Source of the DNA: Novosphingobium sp.
GTDB taxonomy: Bacteria > Pseudomonadota > Alphaproteobacteria > Sphingomonadales > Sphingomonadaceae
Direction of reading: 5' to 3'
DNA length: 64,000 nucleotides
NCBI RefSeq assembly: GCF_027486195.1
Contig: NZ_JAIXPP010000073.1
Coordinates: 62,001 to 126,000, forward strand
Shown: positions 34,524 through 42,894 of the stretch, one piece after another
Numbering within the stretch: the stretch's first letter is position 1
Layout: the number at the start of each line of letters is the position of its first letter
The notes under the pieces: model-generated
The model's database searches: none
What the model saw: only the letters and a program-made list of their open reading frames with translations
What the model was told of the DNA's origin: nothing
Position numbers and translations under genes: made by a program

Positions 34524-35699
34524 ATGGCGAACGCAACGCCCGCGCGGCGCGACATTGACGTCAATGGCTGGCCGGCGATCCTCTGCGCGGTGATCCTCGG
34601 CACGATCGGCGTGCTCTCGTTCATCATCCAGCCGGGCGTGGTGCAAGGCTATGTCACGCAGCTTCATGTGGACGAGGCGACTGCGGTCAACCTCGCGGGC
34701 GTCGAGATGCTGGGGGTCGCGCTGGCGACGATTTTCATGGCGGTGTGGGGCACGCGGATCAACTGGCGCTGGGTTGTGGCGGCGGGACTTGTCGTTGCAG
34801 CACTCGGCAACTTTGCCTCGCTCGGTGCCCCGCAGGGCGGCCCCTTCGAGATTGCGCGCTTTGTCACAGGGCTCGGCGAGGGGACGATCACCTCGATCAG
34901 CTTCACTTTTGTCGGCGTGACCATTCGCGCCGAACGCAACCTCGCGCTCTATCTCACGTTGCTGCTCACCTATGGCGCGTTTGGGCTGTGGTATCTCCCG
35001 GAATTCCTGGGCAGCCATGGCCTTGACGGCATGTTCATCGGTTTCGCGGTGCTCTCGCTGGCTTCGCTCGCTACTCTGCCGTTCCTGCCGCACGCCTATT
35101 CGCCCGAGGAAATGGTCAATCCCGAAGCCCGCCAACTGGCGACGCCGATGCTGGTCGTCGCACTGGCCGGGGTGCTGGCTTACAACATCGCGCAAGGGAT
35201 CGCCTGGGCGGTCCTGTTCCTCGTCGGCATCGGCGCAGGGCTGGCCGAGCAGTCTGTCGCAGACGCGCTGTTCCTCTCGCAGATCCTCGCCGTTGGCGGC
35301 GCGCTCGCTTCGGTGTTCCTCGCGGGGCGCATCAGCCGCAATGGTGCCATCGCGTTCGGCATCCTTGCTGGTGCGGCGAGCATCACGCTGCTGATCGGCA
35401 AGCCCACGCTGATGCTCTTCGTGGTCGGTGTGTGCGGTTTCAACGTGCTGTGGAACTTCGTGCTGCCGTTCATCCTTGGCCGCGTCTGCGATTTCGATGA
35501 AAGCGGGCGGATGATGTCGTTCGCGATCATGATGCAGATGATCGGCCTCGGCGGCGGGCCGCTGATCGCGGCGCAGCTGCTTGATGGCAGCGGCTACCGC
35601 TCGGCAGAATTGCTTTGCGTGGCGCTGTTCATCGTAAGCTATGCACTGTTGCTGGTTCCCATTCGCAAGCATCAGGCGCTATCCGCGCTTCCAACCTGA
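34524..35699 (+). CDS. MFS transporter
   Basis: A 391-residue, 12-helix major facilitator. The first helix follows a short basic N-terminus (ATPARRDIDVNGWPAILCAVILGTIG), and a long cytoplasmic loop near the middle separates two six-helix halves. The ribosome-binding site is GGGGAGA. It is the first gene before gabD and gabT (24-bp gap), so uptake of an amino acid, amine or its derivative for the downstream transaminase is expected. The antisense strand is also open here, but that is a codon-bias effect. The substrate is not readable from sequence. Confidence 0.82.
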   Translation: MANATPARRDIDVNGWPAILCAVILGTIGVLSFIIQPGVVQGYVTQLHVDEATAVNLAGVEMLGVALATIFMAVWGTRINWRWVVAAGLVVAALGNFASLGAPQGGPFEIARFVTGLGEGTITSISFTFVGVTIRAERNLALYLTLLLTYGAFGLWYLPEFLGSHGLDGMFIGFAVLSLASLATLPFLPHAYSPEEMVNPEARQLATPMLVVALAGVLAYNIAQGIAWAVLFLVGIGAGLAEQSVADALFLSQILAVGGALASVFLAGRISRNGAIAFGILAGAASITLLIGKPTLMLFVVGVCGFNVLWNFVLPFILGRVCDFDESGRMMSFAIMMQMIGLGGGPLIAAQLLDGSGYRSAELLCVALFIVSYALLLVPIRKHQALSALPT

Positions 35700-35723
35700 T
35701 TCCGTTTCAAGAGGAGCTCATGC

Positions 35724-37133
35724 GTGTTTGAAACCGTGCCCGAAGGCACCGGCCTTGCTGTCCATAACCCGGCGACCGGCGCGCTGATCGCCACCGTGCG
35801 CGACTATGCACCCGCCGAGATCGCCGCGATCATCGATGCCGCCGATGCCGCACGCCCCGCCTGGGCAGCCGAAACAGCCAAGGCCCGCGCAGCCGTGCTG
35901 CGCCGCTGGTACGGCCTCATCATGGAACGGCAGGAGGAACTCGCCGCGCTCATCACCGCCGAATGCGGCAAGCCGCTCGCCGAAGCGCGCGGCGAGGTGG
36001 CCTACGGCGCTTCGTTCATCGAGTGGTTCGCCGAAGAAGCCAAGCGCGCCTATGGCGAAACGGTGCCAACCTTCGCGGCGGGCAAGCGCGTCCTCACCAT
36101 CAAGCAGCCGGTTGGCACTTGCGCCGCGATCACGCCGTGGAACTTCCCCATCGCGATGATCACCCGCAAGGTTGGCCCGGCGCTCGCCGCGGGCTGCTCG
36201 ATCGTGGTCAAGCCCGCCGAGGCGACGCCGCTGTCTGCCCTCGCGCTGGAAACACTGGCGCGCGAGGCAGGGGTGCCCGCAGACCTGTTCCGCGTTACCC
36301 CCTCCAACGATCCGGCGGGCGTCGGCACCTTGTTCTGCCGGCATCCCAAAGTGCGCAAACTGAGCTTCACCGGCTCGACCCGCGTCGGCAAGATCCTGAT
36401 GGCGCAGGCGGCGGAAAACGTCACCCGGCTCAGCCTCGAACTCGGCGGCAATGCGCCGTTCATCGTGTTCGATGATGCGGATCTCGATGCCGCCGCGGAT
36501 GGCCTGATGGCCTCCAAGTTCCGCAACGCCGGGCAAACTTGCGTCTGCGCCAACCGCGTGCTGGTGCAGGACGGCGTCTACGATGCCTTTGTCGAGAAGG
36601 TGCGCGCGAAGGTCGCCGCGCTGGTTGTCGGCGATGGTGCGGCCCCCGGCACGACCATTGGCCCGCTGATCAATGCGGCCGCAGTGGACAAGGTCGAAAG
36701 CCTTGTCGCCGACGCGCTGGCGAGCGGCGCCACCGCGCTGATGGGCGGCAACCGCTCGAACGCCGGACCCGGCTTTTTCGAGCCGACGCTCCTCTCCGGC
36801 GTGCGCGGCGACATGGCGATTGCCAGCTCCGAAATCTTCGGCCCCGTGGTGCCGCTGATCCGCTTCGCCGATGAGGATGACGCCGTTCGCCGAGCGAACG
36901 ACACACCCTTTGGTCTCGCCGCCTACTTCTTCGCGCGCGATCTGGGCCGCGTCTGGCGCGTGATGGAAGCGCTCGAATACGGCATGGTCGGCGTGAACGA
37001 CGGCATCATCTCGACCGAAGTTGCGCCGTTCGGCGGCATCAAGCAGTCCGGCCTTGGCCGCGAAGGTTCGCGCCATGGCCTCGATGAATATCTCGAACTC
37101 AAATACTGCCTCATGGGGGGAATTGGCCGATGA
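35724..37133 (+). CDS. gabD: NAD(P)-dependent succinate-semialdehyde dehydrogenase-like ALDH
   Basis: A 469-residue ALDH with TPWNFPIAMITRK, LSFTGSTRVGK, catalytic Glu in SLELGGNAP, catalytic Cys in NAGQTCVC and the GabD-type C-terminus APFGGIKQSGLGREGS. It should oxidise succinate semialdehyde to succinate. Translation starts at GTG 35724, seven bases after GAGGAG; an ATG at 35720 opens only a three-codon frame. Its stop overlaps the start of the transaminase gene in ATGA. With gabT it forms the standard GABA-to-succinate pair. Glutarate semialdehyde or another omega-semialdehyde are alternatives. Confidence 0.88.
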   Translation: MFETVPEGTGLAVHNPATGALIATVRDYAPAEIAAIIDAADAARPAWAAETAKARAAVLRRWYGLIMERQEELAALITAECGKPLAEARGEVAYGASFIEWFAEEAKRAYGETVPTFAAGKRVLTIKQPVGTCAAITPWNFPIAMITRKVGPALAAGCSIVVKPAEATPLSALALETLAREAGVPADLFRVTPSNDPAGVGTLFCRHPKVRKLSFTGSTRVGKILMAQAAENVTRLSLELGGNAPFIVFDDADLDAAADGLMASKFRNAGQTCVCANRVLVQDGVYDAFVEKVRAKVAALVVGDGAAPGTTIGPLINAAAVDKVESLVADALASGATALMGGNRSNAGPGFFEPTLLSGVRGDMAIASSEIFGPVVPLIRFADEDDAVRRANDTPFGLAAYFFARDLGRVWRVMEALEYGMVGVNDGIISTEVAPFGGIKQSGLGREGSRHGLDEYLELKYCLMGGIGR

Positions 37134-38425
37134 CCAGCAATCAGGACCTCTGGGCCCGCCGCGAAGCCGCCGTGCCGCGCGGGGTCTCCTCGATCCACTC
37201 GCGCTTCTTCGAGCGCGGCGTGAATGCCGAAGCGTTTGACGCAGACGGCAACCGCTATATCGACTTCGCGACCGGCATCGCGGTGTGCAACACCGGCCAT
37301 TCCGACCCGCGCATTGTCGATGCGGTGAAGCGCCAGCTTGACCAGTTCTCGCACTGCTCGTTTCAGGTGACGCCGTACGAGAGCTACATTTCGCTGGCCG
37401 AGCAGCTCAACGCGGCGGCGCCCATCGAAGGCCCGGTCAAGACGATTTTCCTGACCACCGGCGCGGAAGCGCTGGAAAACGCTGTGAAGATCGCGCGGAT
37501 GGCAACAGGACGGCGCGGCATCATCACCTTCCAGGGCGGCTATCACGGCCGCACGCTGCTCACGCTGGCGATGACCGGCAAGGTGCTTCCCTACAAGGCC
37601 GGGTTCGGCCCGCTGCCCGGTGATGTGTTCCACACCCGCTTCCCGATCCCCTACCACGGCTTTGACGAAAAGCAGGCCGTAGCCGCGCTCGAAGCGCTGT
37701 TCGCCTCGACGATCGAGCCCGCCGCAGTCGCCGCCATCGTGCTCGAGCCGGTGCTGGGCGAGGGCGGGTTCTACACCGCCTCCTACGCTTTCTTCCGCGC
37801 CCTGCGCGATATCTGCGACAAGCACGGCATCCTCCTGATTGCCGACGAGGTCCAGTCGGGCTTCGCGCGCACAGGCCGCCTCTTCGCGATGGACTGGGTG
37901 CGTGAGGCGACCGGCGTGACGCCCGATATCATGACCATCGCCAAGGCCATGGCGGGCGGCTTCCCGATTTCGGGCGTGATGGGCCGCGCCGATATCATGG
38001 ACGCACCCGATGCCGGCGGCCTCGGCGGCACCTATGGCGGCTCGCCGCTCGGCTGCGTGGCGGGGCTGGAAGTGCTCAAGATCATCGCCGAGGATGGGCT
38101 TTGCGAACGCGCGGTCACCATCGGCAACACGATCAAGGGCACCCTTCGCGCGCTGCAGCAGGGCGGCATGCGCGTGATCGGCGATGTGCGCGGCCCCGGC
38201 GCGATGATCGCAATGGAGCTTGTCCACGATGGCGATCCGGACCGGCCCAATCCTGAGCTGACCAAGGCTATCGTCCAGGAAGGCGCGAAGGACGGGCTGC
38301 TGCTGCTCTCCTGCGGGATGCGCGGCAACGTCGTGCGCTTCCTGCCGGCACTGACCATGCCCGATGATCTGCTGAACGAAGCCATGGACCGGCTGAGCGG
38401 ACTGATGCGTCGCGTGGCTGGATAA
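37130..38425 (+). CDS. gabT: 4-aminobutyrate (omega-amino acid) aminotransferase
   Basis: A 431-residue class III PLP transaminase. Landmarks are NTGHSDPRIV, LTTGAEALENAVKIAR, FQGGYHGRT, the PLP-binding Asp in LIADEVQSGFARTG and the Schiff-base Lys in TIAKAMAGGFP. It matches GABA aminotransferases (GabT/PuuE) in length and motifs. Translation is coupled to gabD by a 4-bp overlap. With the amidotransferase and the glutamine-synthetase-like ligase it completes the parts list of a Puu-like amine route ending in succinate, although the genes are in three transcripts. It ends at a symmetrical terminator shared with the next, convergent gene. Confidence 0.9.
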   Translation: MTSNQDLWARREAAVPRGVSSIHSRFFERGVNAEAFDADGNRYIDFATGIAVCNTGHSDPRIVDAVKRQLDQFSHCSFQVTPYESYISLAEQLNAAAPIEGPVKTIFLTTGAEALENAVKIARMATGRRGIITFQGGYHGRTLLTLAMTGKVLPYKAGFGPLPGDVFHTRFPIPYHGFDEKQAVAALEALFASTIEPAAVAAIVLEPVLGEGGFYTASYAFFRALRDICDKHGILLIADEVQSGFARTGRLFAMDWVREATGVTPDIMTIAKAMAGGFPISGVMGRADIMDAPDAGGLGGTYGGSPLGCVAGLEVLKIIAEDGLCERAVTIGNTIKGTLRALQQGGMRVIGDVRGPGAMIAMELVHDGDPDRPNPELTKAIVQEGAKDGLLLLSCGMRGNVVRFLPALTMPDDLLNEAMDRLSGLMRRVAG

Positions 38426-38434
38426 CCAGATTGG

Positions 38435-38455
38435 AAATAGGGACTGTCCCTATTT
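38435..38455. terminator. Bidirectional intrinsic terminator
   Basis: AAATAGGGAC and GTCCCTATTT form a near-perfect hairpin (9-bp stem if a 3-nt loop is allowed), followed by TTTTT on the plus strand and preceded by the complementary A-run. It lies between convergent gabT (stop 38425) and araC (stop at 38450), overlapping the end of the latter. Confidence 0.75.
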
Positions 38456-39466
38456 TTGCGCCGCGCCCTCTCCCTTTCGGTAGCGTCCCGGTGGAACGCC
38501 GAAATGGCGGGCGAAGGCGCGGGTGAAGCTCGCGCTTTCGGCAAAGCCAACGTCGAGCGCGATCATGCTGACATTGCGGCGGCTGTTGCGCAGCAGGCGT
38601 GCGGCGGTTTCCATGCGGTGTTCATGCACCAGCTTGCGCCAGCCTGTGCCCTCAGCGGTCAGGCGGCGGTGCAAGGTGGGCACGGAAAGGTCCAGCCGCC
38701 GGGCCGCTTCGGCAAGGTCGGGCGGTGCATCGAGCGGTGCCTGCTCGATCATCGCGCGGACCTGTTCCGACAGCGATGCCGCCGTCCCGCGACCGGCCAA
38801 CCGTTGGAGATGTTCCTCGAGGATCGGATGGAGGCTCGGGCTCAGCACCCGGCCGCGTGCATCGAGATAGCGCCCATCCATCGCAATCGCGTTGCAGTCC
38901 TGCTCGAAGAACACGTCGCAGCCGAAGAAGTCGCGGTAGCGCGCGTAGTCTCCCACCCGTTCGTGCTCGAAGCGAACCTCGCGCAGCTCGATCTCGCCGC
39001 CGGTGAATTGCCGCGCAAGGCTGACCATCGCGCCTATCGAGTATTCTGCATCCTGCCGCCGCCGCGTGAGCGATTGATCGAGCACGCCGTAGGAGAACGT
39101 GGCCCAGCCGCCTTCATCAGCGAACTGGTTCCGGCTTGCTTGCTGCATGGTTGCAAGGTGGCGGGTAAAGCTGGTGAACGCGGTGCGCAGGTCTGGCGCG
39201 CTGAGGAACAGGAAGCTGAGCGGACCGAGGCTGTCCGATCCCGAAAGCCGCCCGGCATGCAGCCCGAAGTGCGGGTTCCGCACCAGTTCCGCCGCGTCCT
39301 CGAAGAACGAGACGAAGCTTGCCAGCGGGATCAGCCCGTCCGGATCTTCCAGCACCTCACGCGTCACGCCGATGCGCGCCAGCAGTCCCGCCGCCGAATG
39401 GCCGGTCAGCTCGACACAATTGGCCACGTGGCGCAGAAACTGCGCGGCGATCTGGGGTTCGGCCAT
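38450..39466 (-). CDS. AraC-family transcriptional regulator
   Basis: A 338-residue regulator with a PF12625-like N-terminal ligand domain and a C-terminal AraC HTH pair (LDLSVPTLHRRLTAEGTGWRKL and IALDVGFAESASFTRAFARHFGVPPGRYR). It is similar in build to the regulator at 33297 but clearly different in sequence. It starts 42 bp after the fumarylacetoacetase-family gene on the same strand, so it probably controls that gene and the divergent acetoacetate decarboxylase-family gene. The stop codon lies inside the shared terminator. Confidence 0.85.
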   Translation of the reverse strand: MAEPQIAAQFLRHVANCVELTGHSAAGLLARIGVTREVLEDPDGLIPLASFVSFFEDAAELVRNPHFGLHAGRLSGSDSLGPLSFLFLSAPDLRTAFTSFTRHLATMQQASRNQFADEGGWATFSYGVLDQSLTRRRQDAEYSIGAMVSLARQFTGGEIELREVRFEHERVGDYARYRDFFGCDVFFEQDCNAIAMDGRYLDARGRVLSPSLHPILEEHLQRLAGRGTAASLSEQVRAMIEQAPLDAPPDLAEAARRLDLSVPTLHRRLTAEGTGWRKLVHEHRMETAARLLRNSRRNVSMIALDVGFAESASFTRAFARHFGVPPGRYRKGEGAAQK

Positions 39467-39508
39467 GCGACCTAGCCTATCAGCAGCGACCGTGCAGGCA
39501 AGGCGCGG

Positions 39509-40396
39509 CTACTTCTTGTCGAGCGCGGACTCATAGAACGCCGCGCCCTGGCCGCCCGCCGCGCGCTTGCCGCGGAATTCCCAGTCACCGCCCATCGCGG
39601 TGGAGATCACTTCCTCGGACTCGGTCGGCTGCGCGCCGCAATCGTCGCGGATCGGGGTGGGGCCATGGACGATGGTGTTGGTGAGTTTGCCGAGCCCTTC
39701 GACTTCCACTTCCACCACATCACCCGGCTGCACCGGCCGGCTGTTGGCAGGCGTGCCCGAAAGCAGCACGTCGCCCGGCTCCAGCGTGATCGTGCGGGCA
39801 ATATCCGCGACGAGGTAGTGCATGTCCCACTCCATCTCGCTGGTATTGCCGTCCTGCCGGACTTCGCCGTTGACGATGGTGCGGATCTGCTTGTTCCGGA
39901 AATCCCAGCCCGTCACGAGGCCGGGGCCGATCGGGCAGAGCGTGTCCGATCCCTTCACCCGCAGCATCGAGCCGGCGTCGGTATCGCGGAAATCGTGGAG
40001 GCCGTAGTCGTTGGCGACCGAGTAGCCGAGGATGTAGTCGGCGGCCTCATCCGGCGAGATGTTGCGGCAGCTCTTGCCGATGACAATGGCGATTTCGCCT
40101 TCGTAGTTGAGGTACTTGCAGCGTTCTGGGCGCACGACTGCGCCCTTGTGGGTGTTGAGCGCGGTCAGCGGCTTCTGGAAGTAGGTCGGCGCGGCGGGGA
40201 GCTTGGTGATGAACTCCTTGACCCGGCTGATGTAGTTCAGATGGACGCAGATGATCTTGCTCGGGTTGCAGGGCGCCAGATGTACTGCTTCATCGACGCC
40301 AATGCTGCGCCCGTCCTTGGTGACAAGCTCGTCGCCGTGGCGGGTGGTCAGGATGGGATAGCCATCGAGCAGGATGCGGCGGTATTCGGTGGTCAT
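39509..40396 (-). CDS. Fumarylacetoacetate hydrolase-family protein
   Basis: A 295-residue FAH-superfamily protein, distinct from the one at 4370-5209. Motifs are NPSKIICVHLNYISR, the acidic metal site LNYEGEIAIVIGKSCRNI and PGDVLLSGTPANSRPV. In the sequence order of HpaG/HpcE-type isomerase-decarboxylases it could take the carboxymethyl-hydroxymuconate formed by the HpaD- and HpaE-like enzymes at 30.8 and 28 kb. ATG 40396 has GAGGG seven bases upstream; a longer frame is rejected. It is first in a two-gene unit with araC and divergent from the acetoacetate decarboxylase-family gene. Confidence 0.8.
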   Translation of the reverse strand: MTTEYRRILLDGYPILTTRHGDELVTKDGRSIGVDEAVHLAPCNPSKIICVHLNYISRVKEFITKLPAAPTYFQKPLTALNTHKGAVVRPERCKYLNYEGEIAIVIGKSCRNISPDEAADYILGYSVANDYGLHDFRDTDAGSMLRVKGSDTLCPIGPGLVTGWDFRNKQIRTIVNGEVRQDGNTSEMEWDMHYLVADIARTITLEPGDVLLSGTPANSRPVQPGDVVEVEVEGLGKLTNTIVHGPTPIRDDCGAQPTESEEVISTAMGGDWEFRGKRAAGGQGAAFYESALDKK

Positions 40397-40453
40397 CGTG
40401 AGGCCCTCGTTTCCATTTGTGATAAGCCTTAGCGTCCTCACGCGCCACAGGCA

Positions 40454-40470
40454 TTGGCCGCTGCGGCCAA
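40454..40470. promoter_or_regulatory. Perfect 17-bp palindrome between divergent genes
   Basis: TTGGCCGCTGCGGCCAA has perfect 8-bp arms around one T. It lies between the divergent FAH-family (start 40396) and acetoacetate decarboxylase-family (start 40522) genes, so it is a good operator candidate for both. The same outer hexamers recur at 32202-32219 with a 6-bp spacer. Confidence 0.55.
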
Positions 40471-40521
40471 GCTTGGCGGGGCGGGGGCGCTAGAAGCAGG
40501 TGACAGCATCGAGACGAGGTA

Positions 40522-41328
40522 ATGATGAGCGACCTGAAGGGCCTGTTCTATCCCCGCACGCCGAGCGGCAAGGCGAGCATCGTACCGCCGGTGCCGTGGC
40601 ACTATTCGGGCGAGCTCATCACGCTGGAATACCGCACTGACCCTGCGAAGATTGCGGCGCTGCTGCCCGAGGGCTTCACGCTGGCCGACGAAGATCCCGG
40701 CGCGGTCGCGGCGATCTGGGCGGATTGGCAATCGACCTCCGACGATCCCTTGCAGATCCTTGATCCGGTGCGGGTGCAGTACAAGGAGATGTTCATCGTG
40801 GTGCGGTGCCAGTTCCAGGGCAAGACCTGGTCGCGCTGCGTCTATATCTGGGTGGACAAGGAATTCGCGATGCTGCGCGGCCAGCATCAGGGGTATCCGA
40901 AGAAGCTCGGCTCGATCCAGATGAGCCGCCCGGTCTACGTCGGCAAGGCTGGCCCGCGCCTGCAGCCGGGCGGCACGTTCGGCGTGACGCTGGCGGCGTT
41001 CGACCGGCGGCTGGCCGAGGGGCGCTTCACCATCACCGAGGCGGCGGAAAAGCCCGGCTTCGTCAACGGCCTGCCAATGGTCCACAACCGCTGGATGCCC
41101 GCGATCGAGACCGACGGCACCCAGAGCCTCGACGAAGTGGTCACCATGTCGAGCTACGACGTGGACTTCGGCCGCTGCTTCAAGGGCGATTTCGATCTCA
41201 CGTACTTCGATTCCCCGGTCGAGGAATTGCTCGATATCGCGCCGCAGGAGAAGATCGCCGGGTACTGGCACGAAGTCGGCGTTTCGTGGCGGGCAGGCAC
41301 CACGCTTGCGCGGAACAACCTCGTCTGA
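40522..41328 (+). CDS. Acetoacetate decarboxylase-family protein
   Basis: A 268-residue protein of the ADC family. The Schiff-base lysine pair is present in GQHQGYPKKLGSI, matching the Lys115-Lys116 context of clostridial acetoacetate decarboxylase. The surrounding MSRPVYV and VEELLDIAP segments fit the larger ADC-like clade. Family members act on beta-keto acids or on vinylogous intermediates of ring-cleavage pathways. It could therefore follow the divergent FAH-family enzyme. A second in-frame ATG directly follows the first. The stop abuts the stop of the convergent amidohydrolase (TGA|TCA at 41326-41331). Confidence 0.82.
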   Translation: MMSDLKGLFYPRTPSGKASIVPPVPWHYSGELITLEYRTDPAKIAALLPEGFTLADEDPGAVAAIWADWQSTSDDPLQILDPVRVQYKEMFIVVRCQFQGKTWSRCVYIWVDKEFAMLRGQHQGYPKKLGSIQMSRPVYVGKAGPRLQPGGTFGVTLAAFDRRLAEGRFTITEAAEKPGFVNGLPMVHNRWMPAIETDGTQSLDEVVTMSSYDVDFGRCFKGDFDLTYFDSPVEELLDIAPQEKIAGYWHEVGVSWRAGTTLARNNLV

Positions 41329-42591
41329 TCACCGGACTACCGCACCACCCTTCATCACCAGCTTGATGCGGGCAAGCGCGGAAAGATCGCGCGTCGGGTC
41401 GCCCTCAACAGCAATCAGATCGGCGAGCAGGCCGAGCTTGACCGCACCGCGGTCGGTAAGGTGGAAGGCCTGCGCATTGCCCGAGGTGGCGGCGATGAGG
41501 ACGGCGGCGGGGCTCATCCCGGCGGCGGCCATCGAGGTCATTTCGCGCACGTTCTCGCCGTGGGCAAAGACGCCGACATCGCCGCCCATGCAGATCGGAA
41601 CCCCGGCAGCGAGCGCGGTGCGGAAGGCGGTACGGCCCTCGGCGACGCCGGCGGGCGGGTGTTCGGGATCGGTCCAGCCGCGATAGCGCGCGATGGCCTC
41701 CCCGGCGGCGAGCGTGGGGCAAAAGGCGATGCGCTTGGCGGCCATGGCCTTGAACACGGCGGGCGTGCCTTCATCGCCGTGCTCGATGGTATCGACCCCG
41801 GCATTGATGGCGCGGCGCATGCCTTCCGCCGTTACGGCATGGACCGCGACCGTGCGGCCCGCATCGTGCGCGGCGGCGGTGGCGGCATCCATTTCGGCCT
41901 GGCTGAAAGTGGGCAGGCTCGGCTCGCCCGGGCGGTAGTGGTAATCGGCATAGAGCTTCACGACGTCTGCGCCCGCCGCGATCTGATTGCGGACGGCGCG
42001 GACAACGCCCTCCACACCGCTCGCTTCCTCGGCGCCCTGCGGGACGGCGACGCCGGGTTCGAAGCCCTTGGGGCCATAGGCGCCCTGCGCGACAATGGCG
42101 CGGGTGGCGACGAGGAGGCGGGGGCCGGGGGTGAGGCCGCCGTCGATCGCCTTCCTGAGGCCGACATCGGCATAGCCCGCGCCTTCAGTGCCAAGATCGC
42201 GCTCCGTGGTGAAGCCAGCGCGCAGCGTGGTTTCGGCGGCCTTGGCGGCGCGGATGGTGCGCAGGGCGAGGGACTCGTGGAGGACCTGATCGTCCCACGG
42301 CGTCTCGTTGTAGGGGTGGAGGAACAAGTGGCCGTGGCCCTCGATCAGGCCGGGCATGAGGGTCTGGCCGGGGAGGTCCACGGTGGCGGTGCCCGGCGGC
42401 ACGGTGAGGTTGGGGCCGACGGCGGCGATCCTGTCGCCCTCAACCAGCACCTGCCAGCCGAGATGGGGCGCGGGATCGGTGCCATCGAACACAGCTGCGG
42501 GGCGGAGCAGGGTGCGCTGCGGTTCGGCAGCGCCTGCGGCGGCGGGGAGGGCGAGGACAAGCGCGAGCGCGGTGGTGAGATGGGCCTTCAT
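41329..42591 (-). CDS. Exported metal-dependent amidohydrolase (imidazolonepropionase/prolidase-like)
   Basis: A 420-residue amidohydrolase-superfamily protein with a signal peptide of about 21 residues (ALPAAAGAAEP). Metal-site motifs are EGHGHLF (HxH), DVVKLYADY (carbamylated Lys), VAVHAVT, TIEHGDEG and the Asp in MGGDVGVFAHG. This is the pattern of periplasmic Xaa-Pro dipeptidase / imidazolonepropionase-like enzymes that hydrolyse cyclic amides or dipeptides. It stands alone; its stop touches that of the convergent ADC-family gene. The natural substrate is unknown. Confidence 0.83.
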   Translation of the reverse strand: MKAHLTTALALVLALPAAAGAAEPQRTLLRPAAVFDGTDPAPHLGWQVLVEGDRIAAVGPNLTVPPGTATVDLPGQTLMPGLIEGHGHLFLHPYNETPWDDQVLHESLALRTIRAAKAAETTLRAGFTTERDLGTEGAGYADVGLRKAIDGGLTPGPRLLVATRAIVAQGAYGPKGFEPGVAVPQGAEEASGVEGVVRAVRNQIAAGADVVKLYADYHYRPGEPSLPTFSQAEMDAATAAAHDAGRTVAVHAVTAEGMRRAINAGVDTIEHGDEGTPAVFKAMAAKRIAFCPTLAAGEAIARYRGWTDPEHPPAGVAEGRTAFRTALAAGVPICMGGDVGVFAHGENVREMTSMAAAGMSPAAVLIAATSGNAQAFHLTDRGAVKLGLLADLIAVEGDPTRDLSALARIKLVMKGGAVVR

Positions 42592-42894
42592 GCGCGGTGC
42601 GCTCCGTTTGAATTCAGGTCAGGTTGACACAGTTGACACAGTCCAGAGGAGAAACTCGCGGGGGCTTTTCCGGCGGGGGCGCTGGCGGCCGGCGGGGCCG
42701 AGCGGGTGACGGAATTGCAGGGGTTTCTGATCATGCGGGGAGTGTATCGCAGAGCGATGCTGTAGGACAGGGGCGCTGGGCAGGCTTTGCTGTCCTGCCC
42801 ATTGCGGTGCGGTCGGCTTTGCGGTGTTTCGTGGCAAATGCTGCCGTTCTGTAAGCGACCCCATTGCGGACATCGCGTGAGGTGGTAGCCTCAC
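42592..42894. other. Intergenic region with tandem TTGACACAG repeats
   Basis: TTGACACAG is repeated in tandem at 42624-42632 and 42633-42641, about 35 bp upstream of the minus-strand amidohydrolase gene. TTGACA is also a -35 hexamer on the plus strand. The rest is GC-rich and shows no gene. Confidence 0.4.

Noticed and set aside
34398-38227. Minus-strand open frames across MFS, gabD and gabT (34398-35672, 35718-37076, 36923-38227)
   Set aside because: They overlap three well-supported plus-strand genes, show no recognisable motif and would erase the operon structure.
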